This document shows positions 6,790-16,182 of a stretch of DNA of 34,613 nt, in pieces. The first letter of the stretch is position 1, and each line of letters starts with the position of its first letter. Source of the stretch: JABSOG01 sp041583135 (GTDB taxonomy: Bacteria > Pseudomonadota > Gammaproteobacteria > Enterobacterales > Alteromonadaceae); the NCBI GenBank assembly GCA_041583135.1, contig JBFHGJ010000060.1, forward strand, positions 1 to 34,613, read 5' to 3'. Below the pieces are notes generated by a model. It was not told the DNA's origin and did not search any database. It worked only from the letters and a program-made list of their open reading frames with translations. The position numbers and the translations under genes were made by a program.

Positions 6790-9117
6790 ATGAACGACAA
6801 CTGCTACCTGATTAAAATATATCTCACCATCATCGTGATCCTGATCAGCGCCTTTACGCCGAACAGCTTCGCCGCCAAAGCGCCAAAACGTATCAGCCAA
6901 AACATCAGCATCGATGGCAATATTGACGAATCCCCTTGGCACAGCGCCCCGGTCTATCAAGACTTTATGGTGGTCAACCCAGATACCGGCAACGCCCCCG
7001 AGCACAAAACCCAAACCCGGATCCTCTATAATGACGATGGTCTATACATTGCCATTCAAAGCTTTCAACCAAAAGAAAGCCAAATCGAACGATTGAGCGC
7101 CAGAGACAATCTGATTGACCGCGATCACATTGCGGTGATGCTCGACCCATCGGGTAAGGGTCTTTATGGCTATGTCTTTAACGTCGGCCTAGGCGGCTCA
7201 CTCAGCGATGGCACCATTTTTGATGAACGAGAGTTCGCATATGAGTGGAATGCCCCGTGGCAAGCCAAAACCCAGCGCTTTGACGACCGCTGGGATACCG
7301 AAATATTCATTCCATGGCAAGTGCTTAAACTCCCTGCCGCCAGCGACAAAAGAACAATAGGCATCATGGTAGAACGCCATGTCGCCTATCTGGCAGAAAA
7401 ATGGTCGAGCCCGCCAGTCGGTCACAACAGGCCGGTGTTTTTGAGCGCCTTTACCCCATTGGAATTTGAAGTGGTCGCTGAAAAAAACGAATTGACCTTT
7501 GTGCCCTATTTTTCATCGAGCTTTGATCGCCTCAACCGCCAAGCCTCCCACAACTATGGCTTTGACCTATACTATCAGCCAACCTCGGATAGCCAATTGA
7601 GTCTTACCGTCAGCCCGGATTTCGGCTTAGTCGAGAATGATGAAATCGTTGTGAATTTTTCCGCCTTTGAAACCTTCGTGCCAGAAAAACGTGAATTCTT
7701 TTTGGCCGGGCAAGAGATCTTCAAACCCAAAGGTGCAATGATGGTCAATACCCGCCGCATCGGCGCGGCCCCAGATACACCAGAGTTGGCGCCAGACGTC
7801 TCTGTCACTACCGGCGTTGGTTTTAGCGATATCATTGCCGCAGGAAAGTACACCGGACAAAGTGGCAATATCCGCTATGGCGTACTCTCTGCCATCGAAG
7901 ATGACACCACCTTTGACCTCGACAACGATAGCCAATCCACAGTACAAGGTCGAAAGTTCGTCGCACTGCGATCTGTTTATGAAATGGCCACAACACAAGG
8001 CAGCTACGCCGCTTTTGGTTACCTTGGCACCTTGACCGACCATTATTATGGCGCGGCTCAAACCCACCTATTTGATAGTGAGTACCGCAGTAGCGACGAT
8101 AAATGGCAGTTCAACAGCCAGCTATATATGAGCAACAGATCTGATGAGCAAGGATATGGCCAGTTCTTTGAAACCATCTACAGCCCAGAGCCCGGGTTAA
8201 AGCATACTCTGCGCCTGCGTCACATCGACCGCAATCTCAACCTCAACGATCTCGGCTATTTGCCCCGTAACGACGAAAACCAACTCTACTACGGCCTTAG
8301 AATGCCCGACAGCAACGACTCTAGCCAGTACAAAACCCGCACCGACGGCTTATGGTTTGACCTCAGAGCCAATAACGACGGTCAACGCACCACCACCAGA
8401 TTAGGCAAATGGTATCGCTTTACCTTCGACGACCTAAGCCGCTACAACATCACAGTGCACTACAGCGACAGAGGTTGGAACGACCTCAACACTCGGGGTA
8501 ACGGCGCCTATCGCACCAATGGCTACCTTACCGTATGGCAACGCTGGCAATCAGACCGTTCAAAGCCGTTTAGCTATGGGGTTGCAGGCTATATCCAACA
8601 GGCACAACAAGGCGGTACCAACCGCAATATTCGACCTTTTATCAAATACCTACCAGCAGACAATATCGCCATAGACGCCGACATCGGCTATCGACAGCGC
8701 CATAACTGGCAGCTGTGGCAAGAAGCCGATCGCATCGATACATTCGACGCCAAACAGATCAATATGACGGTGAAATCCACGTGGATAATCGACGACGCTC
8801 AAGAACTAAGGCTCGCCATGCAGTGGGTCGGATTACGAGCCAAAGGCAAAAAAGCCCATCGCATCGATACCGACGGTTATCTTTATGCCACAGATGAGCT
8901 ACGCGCCGACAGCTTTGCCCAAGCCAACTTGGCCTTTCAGCTGCGCTACAAATATCAGTTTGCCCCTCTGTCCGATCTTTATCTGGTGTATAGCCGAGGC
9001 GGGCGTGCCTTCGATTCGTCTGTACACCAGCCACAAGGCTTTGACGACCTGTTAAGCGGCAGCGTCCACGACGCCACTGCCGATCAACTCACCATGAAAG
9101 TACGCTATCGTTTTTAG
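6790..9117 (+). CDS. CBM9-like/DUF5916 outer-membrane protein
   Basis: A 775-residue exported protein. After a signal peptide (ending near FAAKAP) comes a carbohydrate-binding-family-9-like domain (about residues 30-215; ISIDGNIDESPWHSA, YNDDGLYIAIQSF, RDHIAVMLDPSG, WDTEIFIPWQVL). A long region with alternating aromatic/polar strands (about 225-775) then ends in RYRF, a C-terminal Phe as used by BAM-inserted beta-barrels. This is the CBM9 plus DUF5916 architecture found in marine bacteria. The function is not established and may be outer-membrane glycan or nutrient binding or transport. ATG 6790 is chosen because AGAAAGG sits just upstream; the frame is open to 6751. The gene is divergent from the two-component operon and shares the GTAAAAC operator with it. 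Confidence 0.88.
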   Translation: MNDNCYLIKIYLTIIVILISAFTPNSFAAKAPKRISQNISIDGNIDESPWHSAPVYQDFMVVNPDTGNAPEHKTQTRILYNDDGLYIAIQSFQPKESQIERLSARDNLIDRDHIAVMLDPSGKGLYGYVFNVGLGGSLSDGTIFDEREFAYEWNAPWQAKTQRFDDRWDTEIFIPWQVLKLPAASDKRTIGIMVERHVAYLAEKWSSPPVGHNRPVFLSAFTPLEFEVVAEKNELTFVPYFSSSFDRLNRQASHNYGFDLYYQPTSDSQLSLTVSPDFGLVENDEIVVNFSAFETFVPEKREFFLAGQEIFKPKGAMMVNTRRIGAAPDTPELAPDVSVTTGVGFSDIIAAGKYTGQSGNIRYGVLSAIEDDTTFDLDNDSQSTVQGRKFVALRSVYEMATTQGSYAAFGYLGTLTDHYYGAAQTHLFDSEYRSSDDKWQFNSQLYMSNRSDEQGYGQFFETIYSPEPGLKHTLRLRHIDRNLNLNDLGYLPRNDENQLYYGLRMPDSNDSSQYKTRTDGLWFDLRANNDGQRTTTRLGKWYRFTFDDLSRYNITVHYSDRGWNDLNTRGNGAYRTNGYLTVWQRWQSDRSKPFSYGVAGYIQQAQQGGTNRNIRPFIKYLPADNIAIDADIGYRQRHNWQLWQEADRIDTFDAKQINMTVKSTWIIDDAQELRLAMQWVGLRAKGKKAHRIDTDGYLYATDELRADSFAQANLAFQLRYKYQFAPLSDLYLVYSRGGRAFDSSVHQPQGFDDLLSGSVHDATADQLTMKVRYRF

Positions 9118-9130
9118 GGTAATTTAAATC

Positions 9131-11053
9131 CTAACCAAATAAGTCTTTGAGCTTATTTTTGATGGTATCTTTGGCCTTGTCTTTAGCACTGTCGGAGATA
9201 TCTGGGCGAACTTTGACATCATGAAACGGCCCGGTGATCTTAATCGGCAAGGTCAGCCCCGACTTGCCGGTGCCGGAGGTTTGCCCCTCCATTGAGCCGA
9301 CCAGTTTGGTCTTCACCTGCATCGCAATTTTGGTTTGCGGCAAATCAACACTGCCTTGACCGGACACTTCGACAAAGGGGTTAAGCAAAGCCAGATCGCT
9401 ATTTTGACCTACTCCTCGCTGAAACTGAAAAGTCGCCGCAAATGAAGCAAAATCAGTTTTTTCGGCATTGTCGAAGTTCTTATCTAAACTCACGCCAGAG
9501 AGGTTGCCAGTCAATAAGTTTTGCGCGCTACGGGCAATGGCTGCAAGGTTGGCCCCTTTGACCGCACCATCTTTTAGATTAAAGCCGAGATCTCCGGCCA
9601 AAGCGTGTACAAAGTCCTTTTGGCTGACCCCTTGGGTAGACAGTTGCCAATTCAAACTCCCTTTACCCAACACCTTGTCAAACTTAGCCACATCCAGCAA
9701 TAGTGGATTGGCGTCGATATCAGTCAAATCAAAGCGGGTTTCAATGTGATAAGGTTTTCGGGCCGCATTGACCATCACCATACCAGTCCCTTTGCCCTGA
9801 TAGGCGTTAAACTGTTCCATCGCCAAGTTGAGTTTGCCACCGGTGAGTGTAAGGTGAAATTGATTGGCACCGAGCTTAATGTCTCTGGCTTTAAGTGCGG
9901 TTGATTTGACTTTGATATCGGCGTTGACGGCCTTAAGCCCTTCTAGGGCAATCGGCGTGTCATCCCACACTATCGGTTGTTTCTCGGCTGTCGTCTGCTG
10001 GGTTTGTTCAACCGGTTCTGGCAGATAAGGATTTAAATCAAGCTCGCCCAAATCGATGTTCAGTACCACCTGCGGCACCTTGTTTAAGGTGATAACGGCA
10101 TCGCCTTTAAAGGCCAAGGCATCGAGTTTGGCTTCGAGCCCTTTAAAGCCAATCTTATTGTCATTAAGGTAAATATTGCTATTTAGTGAAAAGCCATTGA
10201 AGGCATTGTCTTTGGCTTGTAGCGGCTGTTTTTGCCAGTTCAAGATCTGTTTTACCGAATCGCCCTTAACCGAAAGATCACCGGCAATATGTTTACCGGC
10301 TGATTTAATCTGCCCTTTGTAGTTAAGCTGCAACAATTGCGAATCGAGCGCAACCTCTAGACCAAAAGGTTGATTTTCGATGGCTTTGGCAGGGGTGTCT
10401 ATGGTCGTAGTCAAATCAAAGGTCTGCTGCATATAGCTCAAGGTGCCTTTGACTTTTAGCGGCTGATGCAAAGACGGTAGCTCGACGGCCAGCCCAAGGT
10501 TGTTGAACTGTTTACGTTCACCGGTTTGATGGTCAATGAGGGTTAAAGTGCCTTCACGGATCTCAATATCACCAAGATTGACATCAAAGTTATCAGGCAA
10601 TTTGGAAGTTCCCGACTGACCAGCACCTGACTCACTTGCCGATGTCGTGCCAGCGGATGGCTTGTCGCCAACCAATGTCCAATTGTTGATGCCGTCTTTT
10701 GTGGTCTCCAGCAGAATATCAGGTTTGTCTATTACAAACTTGTCAATTTTCAACTCACCAGAGAAAAGCGACAGCCAAGGAATGTGCACATCAAGTTTGG
10801 CCATCGACGCCATATCGGCGCGCGAACCAGCGGAGATATTTGAAAACCGAACCTGCTCCAAAGTCAGCACCAGCGATGGAAAAGCCGAAAAATGTTTCTC
10901 ACCATCAATACTCAAGGTACGTCCAGTATTGCTCTTGACCGAGGTGTTGATCTTAGCGACGACATCATCCATGGAAATAAACAATGGCACCAAAACAATA
11001 GTCAATAAAATAAGACCAACCAGCGCGGCAAGTAATTTACCAAGGGTTTTCAT
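9131..11053 (-). CDS. AsmA-family protein
   Basis: A 640-residue member of the AsmA/TamB-like group, which are anchored in the inner membrane and extend into the periplasm. Family members are linked to outer-membrane biogenesis and phospholipid transport. There is an N-terminal membrane helix (KLLAALVGLILLTIVLVPLFI), the typical FPSLVLTLEQVRFSN and LDVHIPWLSLFSGEL segments, and a C-terminal repeat-like region (FNLKDGAVKGANLAAI, VEVSGQGSVDLPQTKI, LPIKITGPF) that matches the AsmA C-terminal domain. The last residues are Lys/Asp-rich (SAKDKAKDTIKNKLKDLFG), a common ending in this family. The start has AAGGAG at good spacing. It converges on the DUF5916 gene with only 13 bases between the stops. 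No operon partner is visible. Confidence 0.92.
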   Translation of the reverse strand: MKTLGKLLAALVGLILLTIVLVPLFISMDDVVAKINTSVKSNTGRTLSIDGEKHFSAFPSLVLTLEQVRFSNISAGSRADMASMAKLDVHIPWLSLFSGELKIDKFVIDKPDILLETTKDGINNWTLVGDKPSAGTTSASESGAGQSGTSKLPDNFDVNLGDIEIREGTLTLIDHQTGERKQFNNLGLAVELPSLHQPLKVKGTLSYMQQTFDLTTTIDTPAKAIENQPFGLEVALDSQLLQLNYKGQIKSAGKHIAGDLSVKGDSVKQILNWQKQPLQAKDNAFNGFSLNSNIYLNDNKIGFKGLEAKLDALAFKGDAVITLNKVPQVVLNIDLGELDLNPYLPEPVEQTQQTTAEKQPIVWDDTPIALEGLKAVNADIKVKSTALKARDIKLGANQFHLTLTGGKLNLAMEQFNAYQGKGTGMVMVNAARKPYHIETRFDLTDIDANPLLLDVAKFDKVLGKGSLNWQLSTQGVSQKDFVHALAGDLGFNLKDGAVKGANLAAIARSAQNLLTGNLSGVSLDKNFDNAEKTDFASFAATFQFQRGVGQNSDLALLNPFVEVSGQGSVDLPQTKIAMQVKTKLVGSMEGQTSGTGKSGLTLPIKITGPFHDVKVRPDISDSAKDKAKDTIKNKLKDLFG

Positions 11054-11146
11054 TTAATTCTCCTTAATATTGGCAACGATAACCGTTTGCTAGGATCAAC
11101 TATAGCGAATAAACTGCTAAAGATTAATCCAACAATACGATAAGTT

Positions 11147-12382
11147 ATGGAAATTTCCACGGTCATCGCCCACATTGCGCTTATTCTCATCGCTGCCCGT
11201 TTTTGTTCGGAAGTGGCAGGCCGGTTGACAATGCCACCGGTCATTGGCGAATTGGCAGCAGGTTTTGTTTTAGGCCCATCATTACTGGGCGTAGTTGAAC
11301 TCGATACCGTAGTTCAATTGCTGGCCGAGATAGGTATCATTTTGATGCTGTTCCAAATTGGCGCGAAAACCAATGTTGGTCGATTACTCAGTTCTGGCGG
11401 CAAATCGATGACTGTTGCTGCCGGTGGGGTGATAGTCAATTTCAGCTTGTGTTTCTTATGCTGCCACTACCTGTTTGGCTTAGATTTTGTGATCTCCATG
11501 ATGGTAGCAGGCACCATCACTCCAACCAGCATCGGCATAACCGTCAGAGCGCTCACCGACATGGGCCAGAGCAATGGCACAGAAGGACAGATTGTGCTTG
11601 GTTCAGCGGTCATAGATGACATCATCGGCATCTTGTTACTGGCGATTTTGTTTGATTTCGCCACCGGCGGTTCAACCGACTATGCCTCCGTATCAAAAAT
11701 GCTGCTGATGAGTCTGGTGTTCTTTTTACTGACGCCCCTCATTGCCAAAACCTTTGCTCACTTGGTCAATGTCTTTGAGCCGTTGAGCACCTTGCCCGGC
11801 ATTGTGCCAACGTCGATTGTCTCTTTGCTGCTATTGATCTCTTGGGTCTCACACGCGGTTGGTCTGCCGATGTTGCTTGGTGGATTTGTCGTCGGCTTGG
11901 CCTTATCTAAACAGTTTCATATCCCAATGGGCGAGCGACTCGACACCGATGCCCACTTCACCAAAGAAGTGCAACATCAGATGAAACCCATCATTCAACT
12001 GTTCACCCCAATATTTTTCGTCTCCATTGGGTTATCCGTTGATTTAGGCGAAGTTGACTGGAGTTCCGGTTTTTTCTGGATATTTTCGCTGACTTTAACC
12101 GGCTTGGCTGTTGTCAGCAAGATCCTTGGCGCCCTATTTATCAAAGAGAACCTCTACCGTCGCGTCGCTGTCGGGCTATCGATGGTGCCAAGAGGTGAAG
12201 TCGGCCTGATCTTCGCCGGTATTGGTCGCAGCACAGGCCTGTTCAACAATGAGGTTTACGTCACCGTTATCGTTGTCATTGTCTATACCACAGTATTTAC
12301 GCCCTTCTGGCTAAAATGGTATTTTCGCAAATACCAATCGCAACTTGACGAGCCCGGCAAAATCAAACATCAGCATTCATAG
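11147..12382 (+). CDS. CPA2-family cation/proton antiporter
   Basis: A 411-residue polytopic inner-membrane protein of the monovalent cation:proton antiporter-2 family (KefB/NapA/GerN type). It exchanges Na+ or K+ for H+. Family marks include PPVIGELAAGFVLGPSLLG near the N-terminus, the paired aspartates D157-D158 in GSAVIDDIIGILLLAI that are the ion-binding site of electrogenic members, a GGFVVGLALS segment, and VPRGEVGLIFAGIG near the C-terminus. About 12 hydrophobic segments are visible. There is no cytosolic TrkA-N/RCK domain, so unlike KefB/C it should not be gated by nucleotide or glutathione through such a domain. It is divergent from the AsmA gene (93-base gap) and ends 4 bases from the convergent ligase gene. 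The start has only a weak ribosome site. Confidence 0.92.
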   Translation: MEISTVIAHIALILIAARFCSEVAGRLTMPPVIGELAAGFVLGPSLLGVVELDTVVQLLAEIGIILMLFQIGAKTNVGRLLSSGGKSMTVAAGGVIVNFSLCFLCCHYLFGLDFVISMMVAGTITPTSIGITVRALTDMGQSNGTEGQIVLGSAVIDDIIGILLLAILFDFATGGSTDYASVSKMLLMSLVFFLLTPLIAKTFAHLVNVFEPLSTLPGIVPTSIVSLLLLISWVSHAVGLPMLLGGFVVGLALSKQFHIPMGERLDTDAHFTKEVQHQMKPIIQLFTPIFFVSIGLSVDLGEVDWSSGFFWIFSLTLTGLAVVSKILGALFIKENLYRRVAVGLSMVPRGEVGLIFAGIGRSTGLFNNEVYVTVIVVIVYTTVFTPFWLKWYFRKYQSQLDEPGKIKHQHS

Positions 12383-12386
12383 TGCG

Positions 12387-13859
12387 TTACCAGATACGCT
12401 GCCACTGAGCCAGAGGTAGTCCCTGCGTTTGATTGTCATAATAGATTTGCAGTAGCTTTTGACAGGCGACATCATTGCTGTGACTTTCTCTGAGCTTGCA
12501 CAAGGTTTTCTTAGCCCAGCTGCCACCCGTTTCGCCACCGGCCAAGCGCCGTTCAATGATATTGAGGTACTTATCTCTATCGTCTAAATCCACCCCCAAT
12601 GCCGACAAACCTTGGTTGGCCACAGGCAGCATCTGCTCAATAACCTGAGTAACCTTCATCTCAACCGGTTTGTTTTGCCACGCTCTTGGCCACAACAGTT
12701 CGGCATTTAAGCCATCGCGGGCAGCTCGATAAAAATTGTAGATGGCATAATCAAAGGGCAAACGGGCAATATAATGATCAACCTGCTCTTGCAGCCCAAC
12801 CGCCATCCCAATCGAAAATGCCGCGTTGGCTGTCATATCAACCGCTGTCGGTCCTGAGGGCAACGCCCGAAACTCAATGCGCAGGTGGCCGTTGCCGCTG
12901 TGACTGTATATTGCCCTGGTCCAAGGCCATGTGGTGCCCATATGAAAATTCAACTCTGCCAGCTTCGGCGGATAACAGCCATCTTCTTCATCAAAAAAGA
13001 CCGGGATGATCGGCTGATAGAGGTTGACCGTCTGAGCAAATTGCTCCCACGGGCTTTTACGCATCCAACCATGACCAAAATAGACCCGAGAGGGTTCACG
13101 CCAACCATTTTGCTGGGGTCTGCGGCTATCTACCGACTGTTTAAACAACGCCACTCGGGTTTCATCCCAAGCACAGCGCCCTAAAAACACCCCGGAATTG
13201 GCCGCTATCGCAATGGCCACCGGAGTCGTCAATTGCGCCGCATTGAAGGTGTCGGCATATTGTTCAACCGGCGTCATCAAGTGCACTTGAAATGACGTAT
13301 TGGCCCCTTCTGCGCCAATATCTAAGGTATGAAAATCGATTTTCTCATCACCGTCGATTTTGATGTGAAACGGCATACCGCGCATTTTCTTCATGGCATT
13401 GGCAAGGAGCTGGTAACGCCCTGTTTCGGTCATATACTTTTGTGACAGATGCTGTTGTTGCAAGGTCGGTAAAATACCAATCGCAACCGGTCGTGTCGCC
13501 ATGGTATCGCCGCAATCTCTAGCGGCAACAAACTTATCGACGATTTCAGTGGTGATGGCGCTAAAAGGCTTACCGGCAGCTTTAACCGGTGTCAGATTAA
13601 GCTCGAGGTTGTATTGATTCAACTCGGTTTGAAACTGTGGATCTTTAAGCCGCTCAAGCATTTGTACATTGACTGGGCTTATCTGATAATCAGGCCCCAT
13701 CAAGTTCACTTCAAGCTCGGCACCGAGCTGAATCGGCCCTTGGCCAAAACTCGGTTTGGCCAACACCTCGGCCAACTGTTCAAGCTGCTGATGAATGATA
13801 CGGTTAAAGCGTTCGAAGTCGGCTTTGGCAAACAACTGATGGGCAACTTCTCTTCCCAT
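12387..13859 (-). CDS. Glutamate-cysteine ligase, GCS2 family
   Basis: About 490 residues of the GCS2 (PF04107-type) carboxylate-amine ligase group. Such enzymes join glutamate to cysteine, the first step of glutathione synthesis, or make related gamma-glutamyl compounds. Recognisable parts are GAELEVNLM near residue 47 (the acidic nucleotide/metal strand), YNLELNLTP, the central EGANTSFQVHL, SGVFLGRCAWDETRV, and HLRIEFRALPSGPT. It differs from the E. coli GshA type, and another gshA could exist elsewhere, so the substrate is inferred. AAGGG precedes ATG 13859. A fused 5-oxoprolinase about 2.3 kb away would complete part of a gamma-glutamyl cycle. The gene is separate from the ABC operon (64-base gap, same strand) and could be read through from it. 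Confidence 0.85.
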   Translation of the reverse strand: MGREVAHQLFAKADFERFNRIIHQQLEQLAEVLAKPSFGQGPIQLGAELEVNLMGPDYQISPVNVQMLERLKDPQFQTELNQYNLELNLTPVKAAGKPFSAITTEIVDKFVAARDCGDTMATRPVAIGILPTLQQQHLSQKYMTETGRYQLLANAMKKMRGMPFHIKIDGDEKIDFHTLDIGAEGANTSFQVHLMTPVEQYADTFNAAQLTTPVAIAIAANSGVFLGRCAWDETRVALFKQSVDSRRPQQNGWREPSRVYFGHGWMRKSPWEQFAQTVNLYQPIIPVFFDEEDGCYPPKLAELNFHMGTTWPWTRAIYSHSGNGHLRIEFRALPSGPTAVDMTANAAFSIGMAVGLQEQVDHYIARLPFDYAIYNFYRAARDGLNAELLWPRAWQNKPVEMKVTQVIEQMLPVANQGLSALGVDLDDRDKYLNIIERRLAGGETGGSWAKKTLCKLRESHSNDVACQKLLQIYYDNQTQGLPLAQWQRIW

Positions 13860-13923
13860 GGAAATCCCTTAGGGTAAACATAGTCTTATAAAAAGGTGAG
13901 CGCTTTGACGCTATCTGTCAAAT

Positions 13924-15030
13924 TTAAACAAAGCTGACCGGCGCGATAACATAACTCAACCCCGTGATTGCCGAAGGCAACAGATAATAATGTCTGTTAA
14001 ATAAGGCGACCCCCAAACTGGCAGATAAGATAAGCAATAATTGCAATGCCAACAACCAAAGAGCAAAGCCACCAGCATAGCTCAACACCAGACTGATCAC
14101 ACTGAGCAGCGCCAAAGGCAATAGTTCAATCCAGCGTAAATAGGCAGGCATCAGCGGTAAACTGCGGTGAAAATAACAATACTGTGAACGATAACGCTCA
14201 ATTTCAAACTGATAGGACCCCAACACCAAGGCCACCGGCAGACACACCACCAACTGCAATGCCTCCAGTGCCAAATCGGGCCGTTTTCCGACCAAATAAC
14301 CATAGCCACCGATAAATGCCCCAGCGCCAAGGCTGCGTAAAATGAAATTCACAGGCCGGTGCAGCACATAAAGCACGATTAGCTGAGCATAGTGACGTAT
14401 CTTGACCGGTCTAAGGTTAAGCTTGAAGCCATCTAACCAAATCAATTCACTGAGAATAAGCAGCAGCAAGATCAGGTTCGCCCAAAAAGCACTTTGAGCA
14501 AAGTAAATCACAAAAATGGGCAGTACCAATAACGAGCCGAAGGGCACTCGACGACGATAAAGCGCCACAATCGCCAGCAACAGCACACTCAGCGCAAACA
14601 AAACGAAATAGCCACTTTTAACCAAATTGGCCCAATCAGGAATAAACAAGCAAAAGCCAATCGGCGCCAACAACACCAAGTTACCACCATTTAGCAGCAA
14701 CAACATATCGCTGACCCGCCGCCGTGCCTTGCTCACCGGCACAGAGCTGACGTAATAGTCATAGGCTGTCGCCAAAATAGCTTTGGCTTGGATCTTCACC
14801 AGCAGGTAGGTTACCAACAAATACCCCCATTGATAGACCAACCGTTCGGACACTTCAGTGGTATTGCTGGCAATGATCCCAACAACCATCAACGCCGCCA
14901 TTAAAAATACCGGCACCAGTACATTGATGAAAAACACCGTCAAGATCACACTGATGCTGCTAATGGCTGCGATCAGCTGTTTGATCTCGTTAACATAAAT
15001 ACGATAGCGAAAGCGCAGATAATGCATCAA
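13924..15030 (-). CDS. Polytopic membrane protein, ABC exporter partner (DUF6136-like)
   Basis: A 368-residue, very hydrophobic protein with about 10 probable membrane segments. The first is near residues 25-55 (SVILTVFFINVLVPVFLMAALMVVGII). It begins inside the end of the ABC ATPase gene (ATGA overlap), so it is almost certainly the permease-like partner of that ATPase. It has no periplasmic binding domain, which favours export or a membrane-lipid/peptide role over nutrient import. I believe it belongs to the group annotated as DUF6136 in marine gammaproteobacteria, but cannot confirm this. It is the last gene of the RDD/ATPase/permease operon. The substrate is unknown. Confidence 0.8.
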   Translation of the reverse strand: MMHYLRFRYRIYVNEIKQLIAAISSISVILTVFFINVLVPVFLMAALMVVGIIASNTTEVSERLVYQWGYLLVTYLLVKIQAKAILATAYDYYVSSVPVSKARRRVSDMLLLLNGGNLVLLAPIGFCLFIPDWANLVKSGYFVLFALSVLLLAIVALYRRRVPFGSLLVLPIFVIYFAQSAFWANLILLLLILSELIWLDGFKLNLRPVKIRHYAQLIVLYVLHRPVNFILRSLGAGAFIGGYGYLVGKRPDLALEALQLVVCLPVALVLGSYQFEIERYRSQYCYFHRSLPLMPAYLRWIELLPLALLSVISLVLSYAGGFALWLLALQLLLILSASLGVALFNRHYYLLPSAITGLSYVIAPVSFV

Positions 15031-15617
15031 TCCGCACTCAAAGATAGCTGCTGATACTGTCGATCTTCAGTAAATAAGGGATCATGACTGCTAATGATTA
15101 AAGTGCCTTGATATGCCTCAAGCAACTGTGCCACATAGTCTCTGCTATGGGCATCAAGCCCGGTTGAAGGTTCATCAAGCAACAGACATTGAGGGTTGTG
15201 GGCAAACGCCAGCAGCAATGACAACTTTTTTTGATTGCCCAAAGACAGCTCACTGACCAAAGTACCGATGTGGCTGGAGAAATTCAACGCCACTATCAAT
15301 TGCTCGGGCCATGGGACGGCATAACAACGACAGTGAAAATCGATCAGCTGGCTGGCGGTCATAAACCGAGGAAAAACCACCTTGTCGCTGGCAAGGCCAA
15401 TCACCCGCTTGGCTTCAACACTTTGGACGGCCATGGAATTGAAATCAATAGTGCCGCTACAGGGCGTTTCCAGCCCTGCGGCAAGCATTAACAACGTGGT
15501 TTTACCACAGCCGTTCGGGCCGACAATACAGTGTTTGCCTAATACAAAGTCATAACTGAATTGCTGTAAGACCGCATTATTGCCGAAAGATTTACAGACA
15601 TGGCTAAAGCGCATCAT
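15027..15617 (-). CDS. ABC transporter ATP-binding protein
   Basis: A 196-residue stand-alone nucleotide-binding subunit. It contains Walker A (GPNGCGKTT), an ABC signature variant (LSLGNQKKLSL), Walker B with D-loop (LLLDEPSTGLD) and the switch histidine (SSHD). It is shorter than most exporter ATPases (about 220-300), chiefly through a short helical region and a trimmed C-terminus, but no core motif is missing. It overlaps the RDD gene (stop TGA within ATGATG) and the permease gene by ATGA. This implies coupled translation and equal amounts of ATPase and permease. It drives the adjacent membrane protein. The cargo cannot be inferred. Confidence 0.93.
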   Translation of the reverse strand: MMRFSHVCKSFGNNAVLQQFSYDFVLGKHCIVGPNGCGKTTLLMLAAGLETPCSGTIDFNSMAVQSVEAKRVIGLASDKVVFPRFMTASQLIDFHCRCYAVPWPEQLIVALNFSSHIGTLVSELSLGNQKKLSLLLAFAHNPQCLLLDEPSTGLDAHSRDYVAQLLEAYQGTLIISSHDPLFTEDRQYQQLSLSAD

Positions 15618-16099
15618 TGAGCCGTGACTTTCTCTTTAGCTCGCACCACGACAGTGCCTGCCATTTTGTCATGCCAACCTTGCTTTTTGCTGTCAAAAGC
15701 GATCCAGATAAAGCCAAGTCCCAGCACGATAGACGAAATATAATAGCCGATATAACGAACAACATATTGCCCTTTACTCGGTGCCTTACCGGTATTCGCA
15801 TCAACAATCTCAGTGCTGAGCATCATTTTGCCCGGGGTCGCATTGCGATATACCCAAAACAGAATGAAAAACACAATAGGCAATACAAACTGCACCAACA
15901 GCCACAGGCCAGGTTGCTGCTGTTCACTGTTAAAGGCATTCATACCAACATAAGAAAAGCCAAAAATCACAAGCACCACACCCACTAATAAATTGTCGAT
16001 GAAAAAGGCGACAAATCGCAGCCAAAAACCGACATATTCAGGCGCTTCATGGTGATCTAGCGCCAACTCAGATTCTGGGGTTTCATAAGGATTGGTCAT
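15614..16099 (-). CDS. RDD-family membrane protein
   Basis: About 161 residues with the RDD-domain layout: an N-terminal Arg in WLRFVAFFIDN, two long hydrophobic segments (LLVGVVLVIFGFSYVG; LWLLVQFVLPIVFFILFWVY), then ATPGKMMLSTEIVDANTG and a third segment (YYISSIVLGLGFIWIAF). RDD proteins are small inner-membrane proteins of mostly unknown role, some linked to ion tolerance or membrane stress. ATG 16099 is preferred over the upstream in-frame ATG (16111) because GGAGG lies six bases before it. The upstream ATG itself forms part of that ribosome site. It is the first gene of the operon with the ABC ATPase and permease, overlapping the ATPase by 4 bp. Confidence 0.88.
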   Translation of the reverse strand: MTNPYETPESELALDHHEAPEYVGFWLRFVAFFIDNLLVGVVLVIFGFSYVGMNAFNSEQQQPGLWLLVQFVLPIVFFILFWVYRNATPGKMMLSTEIVDANTGKAPSKGQYVVRYIGYYISSIVLGLGFIWIAFDSKKQGWHDKMAGTVVVRAKEKVTAQ

Positions 16100-16125
16100 A
16101 ACAGCCTCCATTTATCAAAGCCTTA

Positions 16126-16154
16126 ATGATAATCTAAAGCCTTCAGTTTGCAAA
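16126..16154 (-). promoter_or_regulatory. Candidate sigma-70 promoter of the RDD/ABC operon
   Basis: On the minus strand TTTGCA (plus 16149-16154, 4/6) and TATCAT (plus 16126-16131, 5/6) are 17 bp apart. They end 26 bases before the RDD start codon. Position and spacing are good, but nothing beyond motif matching supports it. Confidence 0.45.
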
Positions 16155-16182
16155 TCACCCCACACTGTACCAAGGAATCGAT

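Noticed and set aside
13885..13921. A promoter for the glutamate-cysteine ligase gene: perfect minus-strand TTGACA (13916-13921) with TATAAG (13885-13890).
   Set aside because: The spacing is 25 bp, too long for sigma-70, and the TTGACA belongs to a short inverted repeat (TTTGAC/GTCAAA).
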